64,000 bases of DNA from Salicibibacter cibarius (GCF_016495725.1 NZ_CP054705.1:1178001-1242000), one strand, 5' to 3'; shown: positions 28,810 through 38,085, counted from the first letter of the stretch. Notes: a model not told the origin generated them from the sequence alone. Numbers and translations are program-made.

Positions 28810-30360
28810 ATGTTCCCATATCGACAGATGCTGGAATTACATGACGAGGAAAGGAGTTTACGAAGTATCGCAGCTATGACCCGCCGTTCAAGGCAAAAAG
28901 TAACGGAAGTCATACGCTTGGCGGAGAAAAGAGGGTTGAAGTGTCCGCTCGATGAGGAAATGACAGATGCTTGGATTGAAGATTTTCTATATCCAGAGAA
29001 AAAGTTAGAAGCTTCTGGACGGCAAATGATTGATTTTGATTATTTGCATGAGGAGTTGGCCAAGCCCCATGTCACTTTGACATTGCTTCATGAGGAATAT
29101 GTGAGGAAAGCCCGGGACCAAGCGAAGATTCCCTATGCCTATCGGACTTTTACGGAACACTACCACAATTTTGCCCAGAAGTATAAAGCGACCATGAGAA
29201 TTAAGCGGAAACCAGGGGAATTGTTAGAAGTCGATTGGGCAGGTTCTACCCTATTTATCATTGATCCCGATACCGGGGAAAAAGTGAAAGTCTATGTATT
29301 TGTGGCAGCTTTACCGTGTTCTCAGCTTTCCTATGTGGAGGGCTCTTTATCCATGGATTTAGCTTCTTGGATTAAGCTTCATCAACACGCGTTTGAATAC
29401 ATGGGAGGCACCACCCAAATTATTGTGCCCGATAATTTAAGGACAGGGGTGACCAAGCATACCTCCAAAGAGCTGGTGTTAAACAAGACGTATGAAGAAA
29501 TGGTCCGCCACTATCACTCCGTGGTCATGCCAGCACGCGTGCGTTCACCCAAAGATAAGCCGAGTGTGGAAAGTTCGGTGAACACGGTGTCGACGTGGAT
29601 TATCGCTGCGTTAAGGCATGTCCAATGTTTTACGTTGGAGGAAATGAACCAAGAGATCCGAAAGAAGCTAGGGGAGTTTAACCACCGGCCCTTCACAAAA
29701 AAAGAAGGCTCTCGCTGGTCAGCGTTTATGGAAGAAGAGAAGTTCGCCCTTACTCCTCTTCCCGTTAAACCCTACGAGATGTCTGAGTGGCGAACCGCCA
29801 AGGTGCAGCCTGATTATCACATCTCTGTGAAAAGCATGTTCTACTCCGTTCCCTATGAATACATCGGAAAGCACGTCGATGTGAAAGTCTCAGATCATGT
29901 GATCGAAGTCTATTTCGATCACATGAGGATTGCCTCACATCAAACATTATATGGGAAATACGGCCAACATTCTACTGTGAAAGATCATATGCCGGATAAC
30001 CATAAGCATTACGTGGAACAAACGCCGCAAAATGCATTAGATTGGGCTACAGATGTTGGGGAACATACGCTTTCCGTGGTGAAGTTCTTGTTGGAGAGCT
30101 ACGGGGTTGAAAAACAAGCGCTGAAGTCTGTTTTTGCCTTAAAGAAATTGGAACGCACCTACACGGTTTATGATATCGAACGTGCGTGTAAAATGGTCCA
30201 CCAGATCACGAATCGGCCTACAGTAAAAAGTATTCAAACGCTCATCAAGAACAATAAAAAAGCAGACGCAGAGAAAGCTTTCACACAGAAGCAACAGAAC
30301 GTCAAAAATAAGCATGCGTTTACACGTGGGGCTTCCTATTTTGGAGGGAAAAACAAATGA
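28810..30360 (+). CDS. istA: IS21-family transposase IstA
   Basis: IstA is the DDE transposase of IS21 elements. The 516-residue product has an N-terminal helix-turn-helix (SLRSIAAMTRRSRQKVTEVI), then the rve integrase core: LEVDWAGSTLFII near residue 138, IIVPDNLRTGV near 207 and KPSVESSVN near 250 provide the D, D and E residues. A beta-barrel-like region with YHISVKSMFYSVPYEYIGK follows. It overlaps istB by four bases (ATGA) and appears intact. Confidence 0.95.
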   Translation: MFPYRQMLELHDEERSLRSIAAMTRRSRQKVTEVIRLAEKRGLKCPLDEEMTDAWIEDFLYPEKKLEASGRQMIDFDYLHEELAKPHVTLTLLHEEYVRKARDQAKIPYAYRTFTEHYHNFAQKYKATMRIKRKPGELLEVDWAGSTLFIIDPDTGEKVKVYVFVAALPCSQLSYVEGSLSMDLASWIKLHQHAFEYMGGTTQIIVPDNLRTGVTKHTSKELVLNKTYEEMVRHYHSVVMPARVRSPKDKPSVESSVNTVSTWIIAALRHVQCFTLEEMNQEIRKKLGEFNHRPFTKKEGSRWSAFMEEEKFALTPLPVKPYEMSEWRTAKVQPDYHISVKSMFYSVPYEYIGKHVDVKVSDHVIEVYFDHMRIASHQTLYGKYGQHSTVKDHMPDNHKHYVEQTPQNALDWATDVGEHTLSVVKFLLESYGVEKQALKSVFALKKLERTYTVYDIERACKMVHQITNRPTVKSIQTLIKNNKKADAEKAFTQKQQNVKNKHAFTRGASYFGGKNK

Positions 30361-31139
30361 ACCAGCAGAATATTGATAAACTAAAAACATTGAAACTATC
30401 AGGGATGGCAGAAGCCTATGAATCTCTTTTCACGAAGGCAGAAAATAAAGAGATGGATTTTGATACATTATTCGGCATCTTAATTGACCATGAAGAATCC
30501 CGCCGGAAAAGTAATAAACTCAACCGTCTTCTCAAACAGGCAGCGTTTCCTGAACCGGCTTCAATCGAAGAGATCATGTATTATGATGACCGGAAACTAG
30601 ACAAAGATTTACTCCAGCGTTTAGCCAGCGGAAGCTATATTCTGGATGGGCGAAATATTATCTTTAAAGGCGTGTCTGGAGCCGGGAAATCGTGGATGGC
30701 CGCCGCATTTGGCGTACAGGCGTGCCGACAGTTCTTCAAAGTACATTACACACGGCTTCCTGATCTATTAGAGGAATTTAAACTTGCAAAATATCAACAG
30801 GATGACAGCTATGTCAAACTCATGAGAAAGCTTCTAAAGGTAGATCTTCTTATTCTTGATGAATGGCTGCTTCACGCCTTAACCAATGAAGAAGCAGCTC
30901 TCCTTCTTGAAATCATAAACGCAAGACGTCAGGCAAAACAATCCAACATCTTTTGTTCTCAATTTGATATTGATGGATGGTACGAGAAACTGGGAGATGG
31001 CACCTTGGCAGAAGCCATTCTCGACCGAATTATTCATGATTCCTATGATATTTTCATTGACGGAAAAGTGTCGATGCGCGAACGTCTTGGTGTGCAAAAA
31101 CAAACGGCAAACGATAAAGAGAACAACAATTTTTTATAA
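30357..31139 (+). CDS. istB: IS21-family ATP-binding helper IstB
   Basis: IstB is the AAA+ ATPase that assists IstA in target selection. The 260-residue product has Walker A GVSGAGKS near residue 104, Walker B VDLLILDEWLL, and the sensor/arginine-finger region EAILDRIIHDSYDIF near the C-terminus. Length is normal. Its start overlaps the istA stop, so the two are translationally coupled. Confidence 0.95.
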   Translation: MNQQNIDKLKTLKLSGMAEAYESLFTKAENKEMDFDTLFGILIDHEESRRKSNKLNRLLKQAAFPEPASIEEIMYYDDRKLDKDLLQRLASGSYILDGRNIIFKGVSGAGKSWMAAAFGVQACRQFFKVHYTRLPDLLEEFKLAKYQQDDSYVKLMRKLLKVDLLILDEWLLHALTNEEAALLLEIINARRQAKQSNIFCSQFDIDGWYEKLGDGTLAEAILDRIIHDSYDIFIDGKVSMRERLGVQKQTANDKENNNFL

Positions 31140-31167
31140 AAAACCTAGAAATGAAAGGGTGTTTAAA

Positions 31168-31485
31168 ATGAGGGAATACATGACACTCGCGGAGACTCTC
31201 GATCTCCTACACAATTATGAGATTGACTGCGATGAATTAGATGTTAGAAAATGGATCGCTGAAGGTGAAATCGAAGCAACAGAAAATGGAGAAGATTTCA
31301 ATATTACAGAGCCAGCAGTATTATCGTTTTTGGTCGATTTAAGTCGTGTTGGAACACCCTATGAAAAAGGAATTAGTGATAAAACCAAAATCGTAAGACT
31401 CGAGGAAAAAGTGGAAGAGTTACAAAAAAAGATTGATAAGCTGAAATGTGAGCTTGACTTTGAATTAGGGAGACTCCCATTTTAA
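31168..31485 (+). CDS. passenger protein of the IS21 element: putative HTH plus coiled coil
   Basis: The 105-residue product starts at ATG 31168 and lies 28 bases after istB, still inside the IS21 ends. The N-terminal half (MTLAETLDLLHNYEIDCDEL, DVRKWIAEGEIEA) resembles MerR/excisionase-like helix-turn-helix sequences. The C-terminal part (IVRLEEKVEELQKKIDKLK) is a clear coiled coil, suggesting a dimer. Most described IS21 elements have only istA and istB. A role in regulating or helping transposition is plausible; a captured host gene is the alternative. Confidence 0.72.
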   Translation: MREYMTLAETLDLLHNYEIDCDELDVRKWIAEGEIEATENGEDFNITEPAVLSFLVDLSRVGTPYEKGISDKTKIVRLEEKVEELQKKIDKLKCELDFELGRLPF

Positions 31486-31491
31486 TGGCTA

Positions 31492-31525
31492 AAGATATTC
31501 CCCGCCCATGGGCGGGGAATATCTT
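31492..31525. terminator. 34-bp perfect palindrome after the IS21 passenger gene
   Basis: The sequence aagatattccccgccca followed by its exact reverse complement forms a 17-base-arm palindrome just after the passenger stop. The tail is TTATTTC rather than a full T run. It may terminate transcription inside the IS or insulate it. Confidence 0.6.
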
Positions 31526-31653
31526 ATTTCAAGCCGTTCTTTTCATCTGTGGTAAAGGGATCCGCATTGAGTGGTACATTTTCCTGCAAAAGGTGGTAAA
31601 AAAGACCGCACAAGTGGTAAGAATTGTCCGCCGTACTCAAGGAGGAGATTGTA

Positions 31654-32349
31654 ATGACAAAACAATTGATGGGGAAAACAGCCATTGTTACAGGAGCAAG
31701 CGGTGGTATGGGAATGGCAATTACTAAAGAACTTGCTAATGCAGGAGCGAACGTGGCACTTGCGGATAAAGAAAAACCTAAAAACATAGAAGAAATTGGC
31801 AATATGGAAAAACTATTATATATTCAAACGGACGTGACAAATAAACACGATGTTGGATCTATGGTTGAGCGTGCAAAGCAAGCATTTGGCCATATAGATA
31901 TTTACGTGAACAACGCCGGAAAAATGGGTTCAAGCAGAGTTTTGCAAGGAGATGTTTCGAACTGGGATCAGATGATTGATCTCAATATAAAAGGGGTGCT
32001 TTATGGCATTAATTCCGTCTTGTCTGATATGCTTGAGAAAAAAAGCGGCCATATTGTAAATATTGATTCTGATGCAGGGCATGAGGTGTATGAGAGGCTT
32101 ACGGTGTACTCTGCAACAAAATTCGCCGTACGTGCGCTTTCCACTGGACTGGAAAAGGAGCTCGCCAATACGGGTGTACGTACCACCAACATTTCACCAG
32201 GAATGGTAGAAACACCATTAAGTGCAAAAAGCCCTTTTGAAAATGGTAGAAAAAAACTCAATCCGGCTGATATTGCAAAAACAATCGTCTATGCTGTGAC
32301 CCAGCCGGATTATGTGAACGTGAATGAGATTACGGTTAGACCGGTTTAA
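31654..32349 (+). CDS. short-chain dehydrogenase/reductase (SDR)
   Basis: The 231-residue product is a classical SDR: TGASGGMG cofactor loop near residue 12, NNAG near 84, catalytic Ser in NIDSDAG and YSATK near 147. The tail is PVNVNEITVRPV-like, typical of the YdfG/serine dehydrogenase-like group. AAGGAGGAG lies 8 bases before ATG 31654. The gene starts only 33 bases beyond the IS21 end, so its native promoter was probably removed or replaced by the insertion. A terminator follows. Confidence 0.9.
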   Translation: MTKQLMGKTAIVTGASGGMGMAITKELANAGANVALADKEKPKNIEEIGNMEKLLYIQTDVTNKHDVGSMVERAKQAFGHIDIYVNNAGKMGSSRVLQGDVSNWDQMIDLNIKGVLYGINSVLSDMLEKKSGHIVNIDSDAGHEVYERLTVYSATKFAVRALSTGLEKELANTGVRTTNISPGMVETPLSAKSPFENGRKKLNPADIAKTIVYAVTQPDYVNVNEITVRPV

Positions 32350-32362
32350 CAAAACTATTTTG

Positions 32363-32402
32363 GTGAGCGCACTCTTGCAGAGGGTGCGACTCGCTTTTTT
32401 TG
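32363..32402 (+). terminator. intrinsic terminator after the SDR gene
   Basis: The arms gcgcac(tct) and (aga)gggtgcg form a hairpin followed by a CGCTTTTTTT tail, 15 bases after the SDR stop. Confidence 0.65.
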
Positions 32403-32520
32403 TAAATCGTGAGTTCGAGGCCTCAAGAACGTGTCCAAATAATGGAATAACACCTTTTCCGTGAAAAAATGTATTTTTTATCGTTTGTGTCGAACATTAT
32501 GACAGGAAGAGGTGAAAAGG

Positions 32521-33009
32521 ATGTTAAGAAAACATTCAAAAAAATATGTTTTACTGATTGTGCTCATTTTGCCTTGGTTAACCGTACCACTCCTGGGAAG
32601 TAAGGCATTTAAACGATTTCTTCCGGCTGCAATATTTATTTGTACATTTACGAAAGCGATCGATATATTTGGTCAAAATAAGAAATGGTGGACATTTTAT
32701 AAAGGCATACACTCCTTTGACAGCATGAATTTCTTTAATTTTGGCCCTTACTTGGTGACAAGCCTCTGGGTGTTAAAAATGACATACGGTAATTTGCCTT
32801 TGTATTTTATATCTAATACCATTCTACATATTTGTTTTATCTATTTTGGAGGTTTAAGGATTGTTAAGCACTTTAAAATATTTTCCTTAGTAAAATTAAC
32901 GAGATTTCAATACCTATTGATTGACGTTTTGAGAGGCTTACTTCTATATGGTTTTCAATATATGACGGAATTAAAGGAGTGTGTTCATAGTGACCGGAGT
33001 GGAAATTGA
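32521..33009 (+). CDS. hypothetical multipass membrane protein
   Basis: The 162-residue product has a basic N-terminus (MLRKHSKKY), then four or so hydrophobic segments (VLLIVLILPWLTVPLL, FLPAAIFICTF, FGPYLVTSLWVLKMTYG, LYFISNTILHICFIYFGG). It resembles uncharacterised ~160-residue membrane proteins of Bacillus, but I cannot give a function. ATG 32521 is chosen because GAGGTG lies 7 bases before it. It overlaps the start of the next gene by 20 bases, so they are probably co-transcribed. Confidence 0.7.
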   Translation: MLRKHSKKYVLLIVLILPWLTVPLLGSKAFKRFLPAAIFICTFTKAIDIFGQNKKWWTFYKGIHSFDSMNFFNFGPYLVTSLWVLKMTYGNLPLYFISNTILHICFIYFGGLRIVKHFKIFSLVKLTRFQYLLIDVLRGLLLYGFQYMTELKECVHSDRSGN

Positions 33010-33424
33010 TATGGTTGTTACAGATAGCTTAAAAGCATTGGAATTATACGAAGAAATATTTGAGATTCAACGTGTTGAAGTTACTGATTTCCCCAAAGGT
33101 GAAAATGAAGTCATTTTTAGCATATACGGCGTGAATTTTCACATGCTGGATGAAAATCCAACATTCGGATTGAAAGCACCAAACCCGGACGAGCCCAATA
33201 CGATTTGGTTTAACATCACGGTTCCCGACATCAATGAAACATTTTCAAAAGCGATCCGTGTTGGCTGTACGGAGGTGCAACCGGTGACGGAAATTCCTGA
33301 TTTCGGAGTTTCAAATGCTATATTTAGCGACGTTTTCGGCTATCAATGGATGCTTCATCAAGTTCACAAAGAAGTGAGCTTTGAAGAGCGCATGCGGCTT
33401 TTTGAGGAAAAAAGGGGGAATTAA
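32990..33424 (+). CDS. VOC-family (glyoxalase/PhnB-like) protein
   Basis: The 144-residue product has the paired beta-alpha-beta modules of the vicinal-oxygen-chelate fold (VEIDMVVTDSLKALELYEEI near the start; NITVPDINETFSKAIRVG in the second half; DVFGYQWMLHQVHKEVS at the end), closest to PhnB-like proteins. No clear glyoxalase I metal set is visible, so the function is open. GTG 32990 is chosen over GTG 32981 since AAAGGAG is 10 bases upstream of the former and nearly touches the latter. Confidence 0.85.
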   Translation: MTGVEIDMVVTDSLKALELYEEIFEIQRVEVTDFPKGENEVIFSIYGVNFHMLDENPTFGLKAPNPDEPNTIWFNITVPDINETFSKAIRVGCTEVQPVTEIPDFGVSNAIFSDVFGYQWMLHQVHKEVSFEERMRLFEEKRGN

Positions 33425-33459
33425 CATGACGCTAAGCGCCATGTTTGTTTGTATGAACG

Positions 33460-34674
33460 TTACGTCCCCCTTGCTTTAGTTGAAACCGTTTCGTTTTTCC
33501 CGGCTATCACTCCGGAGATAGCAATTAAAAGGGATACGATCATTAGTATGATTAAAGGGACTGTCCAGCCGTGAAACCATTCTGCTATTCCGCCTAGAAA
33601 AATAGGCCCGGTTGCGGCAAGTATATAACCAATGGATTGAGCCATGCCTGACAGTTGAGAGGACTCGGAAACCGTATTGGTACGAAGCACGAAAAACATC
33701 ATTGCTAAACTAAATGTTGTTCCTGCACCAACACCCGCCAATAGTAAAAATACAATAATCAGTTGTGAAGATATAAGGGAAACCCCCAATAATCCAAAAA
33801 AGAAAAATAAGCCGGATGCAAAGGCAAGGATACGTTGATTATTTAATTTAGAAGCAATAATAGGTACGATAAAATTTGCCGGTAATAAGCCAATTTGAAA
33901 GAGTGCGATCAACCAACCGGCTTCTCCTTGATTAAACCCTTTTTCAAGCAGAATATCCGGCAGCCATGTGAAAAGGCTATATGGAATCAAAGATTGCAAA
34001 CCCATATAAATAGTAACTGCCCACGCAATTTTGGATTTAAACAAATTGTTTGTTGGCTGCGCCTTTACTTGCCCGGGAACTTTTTTATTGTTAGAAAGAA
34101 TGGCCGGTAATCGCAAGAGTAATACGAGTACGGCAAAAAATGATAGAACAGTCCATATTTGCAAGGAGTTTCGCCAGTCTAGAAGTTCTAAATCGGCTAA
34201 AGGAACGGATATTCCTGAAGCAAGTGCGCCAAATACATTCATAGCAACGGAATAAAGACCGGTCATTAGCCCAATCCGATAAGGAAAACTCAACTTGATT
34301 AGACCAGGCATAAGAACATTCCCTGCCGCAATAGCAATTCCAACAAGTAACGTCCCAAATAAAAGAATTGAAATTCCACCGAGTGAACGGATGAAAGTTC
34401 CAATAGATAAGATAACCATAGCTATTAATAATGTTTTTTCCATTCCTATTTTTCTAGATAAAATTGGTACAAACGGTGAAAATAATCCAAATGCAATAAG
34501 GGGCAATGTGTTTACCATCCCTATCAAGGCATTTGATACTTGTAACTCTTCCCTCAATAAGGGGATTAGAGGACCGACTGACGTCATAGGAGAACGAAGA
34601 GTGGCGGCTATCAACATCACAGCCGCAAGCAATAGAAACGTATAATACCGATCCCGGTTTGTTGTCATATCCAT
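33460..34674 (-). CDS. CynX/NimT-family MFS transporter
   Basis: The 404-residue product has 12 predicted membrane helices. It carries the start pattern of CynX/YeaN transporters (LLLAAVMLIAATLRSPMTSV, then VGPLIPLLREEL) and LFTWLPDILLEKGFNQGEAG in the second half. Members carry cyanate, 2-nitroimidazole or unknown organic anions, so the substrate is undetermined. I prefer ATG 34674, with AAGGTG about 9 bases upstream; a GTG at 34686 would leave no room for that site. It is convergent with the VOC gene. Confidence 0.88.
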   Translation of the reverse strand: MDMTTNRDRYYTFLLLAAVMLIAATLRSPMTSVGPLIPLLREELQVSNALIGMVNTLPLIAFGLFSPFVPILSRKIGMEKTLLIAMVILSIGTFIRSLGGISILLFGTLLVGIAIAAGNVLMPGLIKLSFPYRIGLMTGLYSVAMNVFGALASGISVPLADLELLDWRNSLQIWTVLSFFAVLVLLLRLPAILSNNKKVPGQVKAQPTNNLFKSKIAWAVTIYMGLQSLIPYSLFTWLPDILLEKGFNQGEAGWLIALFQIGLLPANFIVPIIASKLNNQRILAFASGLFFFFGLLGVSLISSQLIIVFLLLAGVGAGTTFSLAMMFFVLRTNTVSESSQLSGMAQSIGYILAATGPIFLGGIAEWFHGWTVPLIILMIVSLLIAISGVIAGKNETVSTKARGT

Positions 34675-34929
34675 ATATATAGACACCTTCTATGATCAAG
34701 TGATAAAGGAGGGTTAGAAACACCAATCTAGTATATCTTAATCACGAAACTTCAACAAGCGAATAGCCTTCATCGTTTCGGGCATCCTGAGGTTGGTTAG
34801 TGAAGAGCCTGGGGATAAGTATAAAATTATGTTATTGTTGAAAATAGAAGTTGGATAAGAGCACCATAATGTGAACCGTCCCTAAAGCTGCTCGCGATTT
34901 ATTACATAAAATAGGAGGTCAAAGCCATC

Positions 34930-35856
34930 ATGAAATACACGACATTACCCGGAACAGATTTGTCGGCGTCCAATATTATTATGGGCAATATGCGCATCGA
35001 TTCCCTTTCTCTGCGGGAAATTGATCAACTTGTGAAATCGGCTCAAGAGGCAGGCATTAATTTTTTCGACCATGCCGATATTTACGGCGATGGTGAATGC
35101 GAATCCCTTTTTTCACAAGCGCTTTCCATGGACGCTACCATGCGGGAAAAGATGATTATTCAAAGCAAATGCGGGATTCATAAAGACGAAGGTTATTTTG
35201 ACTTCTCCAAAGAACACATTTTGAGGTCAGTCGAGGGAATCTTATCGCGCTTACAGACGGATTATCTCGATATTTTACTTCTTCACCGGCCAGATCCGTT
35301 GGTGGAACCGGAAGAGGTAAGTCAGGCATTTGATGAATTGGAGAAAAGTGGTAAGGTCCGTTATTTTGGCGTCTCCAATCATAATCCAATGCAGATCGAA
35401 CTGCTCCAGAGCGCTTTATCGCAAAAACTTATTGTTAATCAAATGCAGCTTGCGATTGCCCATACCCCACTTATCGATTCGGGAATTGCATTGAATATGA
35501 CAAAAGATCAGTCGATTAACCGCGATAGCAGTACGCTTGAGTATTGCCGCCTCAAAGACATCACCTTGCAAGCATGGTCGCCTTTCCAAACGGGCTTTTT
35601 TGAAGGGGTCTTCCTCGGGGATTACGACCGTTTTCCCGAACTGAATAAGGTGTTGGACAGGCTTGCCGAAAAATATAAAGTATCCCCTGATGCCATCGCG
35701 GTCGCGTGGATCACCCGCCATCCGGCGAATATCCAAGTCGTTACCGGCACAACGAAAATCGACCGCCTGCAAAAAGCAAGTGACGGATCCGAAATCCCAC
35801 TTACACGGCCTGAATGGTACGAGCTTTATAAAGCAGCAGGGAATATAGTCCCTTAA
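34930..35856 (+). CDS. aldo/keto reductase (YdhF/YcsN-like)
   Basis: This is an NAD(P)H-dependent aldo/keto reductase of 308 residues with a TIM-barrel pattern. The catalytic Asp/Tyr region is visible in INFFDHADIYGDGECESLF (about residues 41-60), the Lys in IIQSKCGI near 78 and the His in LLHRPDPLVEP near 116. The C-terminal cofactor loop is VVTGTTKIDRLQ. The pattern is closest to E. coli YdhF and B. subtilis YcsN, whose substrates are not defined. AGGAGG is 11 bases before ATG 34930. Confidence 0.92.
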   Translation: MKYTTLPGTDLSASNIIMGNMRIDSLSLREIDQLVKSAQEAGINFFDHADIYGDGECESLFSQALSMDATMREKMIIQSKCGIHKDEGYFDFSKEHILRSVEGILSRLQTDYLDILLLHRPDPLVEPEEVSQAFDELEKSGKVRYFGVSNHNPMQIELLQSALSQKLIVNQMQLAIAHTPLIDSGIALNMTKDQSINRDSSTLEYCRLKDITLQAWSPFQTGFFEGVFLGDYDRFPELNKVLDRLAEKYKVSPDAIAVAWITRHPANIQVVTGTTKIDRLQKASDGSEIPLTRPEWYELYKAAGNIVP

Positions 35857-35902
35857 AAGGTTTATAGTCGATGGATAACCAAGATGGAGAGGAATGAAGC
35901 CA

Positions 35903-36199
35903 ATGGGGAAGAAAAAGAATGCCACTTGGGCAGAAGCCAAAAAACGTTGTCGTCTGAATCAAGCTGACATCCAAATGGCAAAAGAACTGGGGATGACACC
36001 GAAAAGCTTATTGAAAAACATCCCTTCCCCTTCACAACAGTGGAAAGCGCCTGTAAAGGTATGGGTTCGTGATTTATATGAGAAAAAATTCGGGAAGCAA
36101 CTTTCGATTGAGCACTCTAATCAACCACAGGATCGTAAAAAGAAGGGGAATCAGTCTGAAAAAACAAGTCGCATTCCGGATGAGGATTTGCCATTTTAG
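35903..36199 (+). CDS. conserved hypothetical protein, basic
   Basis: The 98-residue product begins MGKKKNATWAEAKKRCRLN and continues with MAKELGMTPKSLLKNIPSPS, then QQWKAPVKVWVRDLYEKKFG, a conserved block I recall in uncharacterised Firmicutes proteins. The C-terminal third is polar and disordered and ends DEDLPF. GGAGAGG lies 10 bases before ATG 35903; ATG 35894 would touch it. It follows the aldo/keto reductase by 46 bases and may share its transcript. Function unknown. Confidence 0.75.
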   Translation: MGKKKNATWAEAKKRCRLNQADIQMAKELGMTPKSLLKNIPSPSQQWKAPVKVWVRDLYEKKFGKQLSIEHSNQPQDRKKKGNQSEKTSRIPDEDLPF

Positions 36200-36389
36200 C
36201 CATGTAAAAATGAAAAAAGTTTGGCTGATAAAAGGGCTGCATTGTATCAGAATAATGGATCGTCCTTGTCAACGTTGGGTGAAAAATATCGGCCCTGCCC
36301 GCTCCATATCAAGTACGTGAAAGCAGATAAATTAAGCCGAAATTACAATTACCGCTAGGCGTACGCGCCGGCGGTTTTTAACGTTCGAA

Positions 36390-36600
36390 CGGAGGCGTAC
36401 AATTGGGAGTTAGAACCCGAACAGCAGTGAAAAACGGGTTGAAGGGTGACTAACCGAGTCATTAGCACCCGAACAAAGGGAAAAATATGCTCGAAAGGTC
36501 ACTAATCATACAATTAACACCCGAACAGTGGAGGTGGACTGATTAAAAGGTCACTAACCATATGATTGGTATTCCGGTCAGCGGTAATGATCGTCACTAA
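36390..36600. repeat. degenerate palindromic repeats (GGTCACTAA...TTAGCACCCGAAC)
   Basis: At least three units occur in a row: gggtgactaacc...cattagcacccgaac (36445-36474), aggtcactaatca...attaacacccgaac (36498-36528) and aggtcactaacca..gattggtattccgg (36550-36580). Each is an imperfect inverted repeat. There is no gene in 36200-36800 that I can support. Confidence 0.5.
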
Positions 36601-36799
36601 ACATAATCGGAACCTTTACCTTGACTCAGGTGTTTGAAATGTTTTGATAGAATTCTTCTTATTTTTTCTTGGAACCATTGATCCCGTACCATTCACTAAT
36701 GACGTTTGTGGTCATTTTTCTATTCGGGAATAGAAATTGATATTCCTTTGCACTTCGCAGAGTGGCTGTTTCGTTGTCTTCCCGTAGTCGCAATATAGG

Positions 36800-37297
36800 A
36801 GGTAAAGAAACAGCATGAAGATTTACGGCTCAAACTGTTAAAGAAACTGCTGGAAGACCATATTCAAGTGAATTTCAAGCAAAACAGCCCGAAAGGAAAA
36901 GACATGAGGGAATTGCTCAAGAAAACACTCACCTATTATCATAACCGCATTATTCAGGCGGCAGATGTGCTACGTATGATGGTTGATATGAAAAAAGATG
37001 TCGATTATGAAGCGGACTTTCGCAAAGAACTTGGCCTGTCCGACGAAGAAGCGGAGTTTTACAAAGCAGTTACCATCAGTTTCTCGCGAAGCTAATCCAC
37101 AAGGTCGTCAAAGAGTTGAAAAAGAACCTGAGTCACGATTGGACAAGCGAGGAATGAGCATTCATGCGAAAGTGAGTATGTCCGTAAAACGGGTATTGAC
37201 GCAAGAAGGAATTAAAGGCGAGCAGTTGAAGTTTATAACAAACGCGATTATGGATGAAGCAAAGGAACAGTACAAAGATTGGCCACATGAGGCTTGA
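36800..37297 (+). pseudogene. type I restriction enzyme HsdR, C-terminal remnant
   Basis: Three frames in succession give the C-terminal (DUF3387-like) part of HsdR: RLKLLKKLLEDHIQVNF, then MRELLKKTLTYYHNR and ELGLSDEEAEFYKAV in one frame; FLAKLIHKVVKELKKNLSHD in a second (about 37078-37155); and SIHAKVSMSVKRVLTQEGIK to the stop at 37297 in a third. At least two frameshifts and loss of the whole N-terminal nuclease and helicase part make it non-functional. No hsdM or hsdS is nearby. Confidence 0.8.
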
Positions 37298-37422
37298 TGA
37301 TGGAAATGCCCGGATAGAGTTGAGATTCCGGGCTTTTCTATTGCCACAAATGCTGTTTAGTGTATATCGGTTATTTTTGCTCGAAACGTGATATAATAAT
37401 GGTAAATACGTGGGGTGATTGC

Positions 37423-37995
37423 ATGTCATTACCTAAGAAAAATCAGACCTATACCTATACAGATTATTTATCATGGCCCGAGGATATAAGAGCGGAAATC
37501 ATTGACGGTATTCCATTTATGCACGCTACCCCCTCAAGAATTCATCAAGAAATATTATCGGAATTGCATCGGCAAATTGCCAATTTTTTGGTTGGAACAG
37601 ATTGTAAAGTATATCCGGCTCCGTTTCATGTCGTATTGGGCTTAGAGAATGAAGATGAAAAGGACAGTAAGGATGTTTTTGAGCCCGATATTACGGTTGT
37701 TTGTGACTCTGCTAAACTTGATGATGATGGATGTAAAGGCAGCCCTGATCTTGTCATGGAGATAACGTCACCATCAACAGCCAGAAAAGATAAAATTGAA
37801 AAATTCAATAAATATGAGCAGGCGGGTGTTCATGAGTTTTGGATTATTGAACCTCAGGATAAGGTTGTTAGCGTTTTTACCTTGGATGAGAAACAACGAT
37901 TCGGAAGACCGGGTGTCTATTCGGAAAACGACAAGGTGAAAGTATCGATTTTTGCTGACATGGTGATTGACCTTAATATGGTATTTTCTTGGTAG
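37423..37995 (+). CDS. Uma2-family (DUF820) putative endonuclease
   Basis: The 190-residue product belongs to the Uma2/DUF820 family, which has a PD-(D/E)XK nuclease-like fold of unknown cellular role. Visible family blocks are AEIIDGIPFMHATPSRIHQE (residues 24-43), DVFEPDITVVCD near 90, and LVMEITSPSTARKDKIEKFN with the acidic catalytic-like residues near 110. ATG 37423 has GGGGTG 5 bases before it. The last codons and the stop (tct tgg tag) merge into the two-hairpin repeat at 37989, so the C-terminus may have been altered by that element. Confidence 0.88.
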   Translation: MSLPKKNQTYTYTDYLSWPEDIRAEIIDGIPFMHATPSRIHQEILSELHRQIANFLVGTDCKVYPAPFHVVLGLENEDEKDSKDVFEPDITVVCDSAKLDDDGCKGSPDLVMEITSPSTARKDKIEKFNKYEQAGVHEFWIIEPQDKVVSVFTLDEKQRFGRPGVYSENDKVKVSIFADMVIDLNMVFSW

Positions 37996-38085
37996 GTAAG
38001 AAAGTATAAATCAACTTTCTTACCTACATAAGTGCGACAAAGGCTTCCGCCATAAAAGCCTGGCAAAAAGCCAAGTTTTCTAATA
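37989..38085. repeat. two-hairpin intergenic element, copy 3
   Basis: The sequence matches copy 1 (4093-4190) almost base for base in the first palindrome and has a slightly altered second hairpin (ggcttccgcca / tggcaaaaagcc), ending gttttctaat. It provides the stop codon of the Uma2 gene. Confidence 0.7.

Larger units (their letters stand above)
28668..31621 (+). mobile_element. IS21-family insertion sequence with an extra gene
   Basis: The element holds istA, istB and a third gene between complex inverted ends. The left end has TACCAC motifs at 28671, 28692, 28714 and 28736; the right end has the complementary GTGGTA at 31549, 31571, 31593 and 31614. Spacing from inside to outside is 22, 22, 21 on both sides. 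The repeated words TACCAC and TGCGG alternate, as in IS21-family ends. Exact outer borders are uncertain by a few bases, and I could not see a convincing target duplication. Confidence 0.88.
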
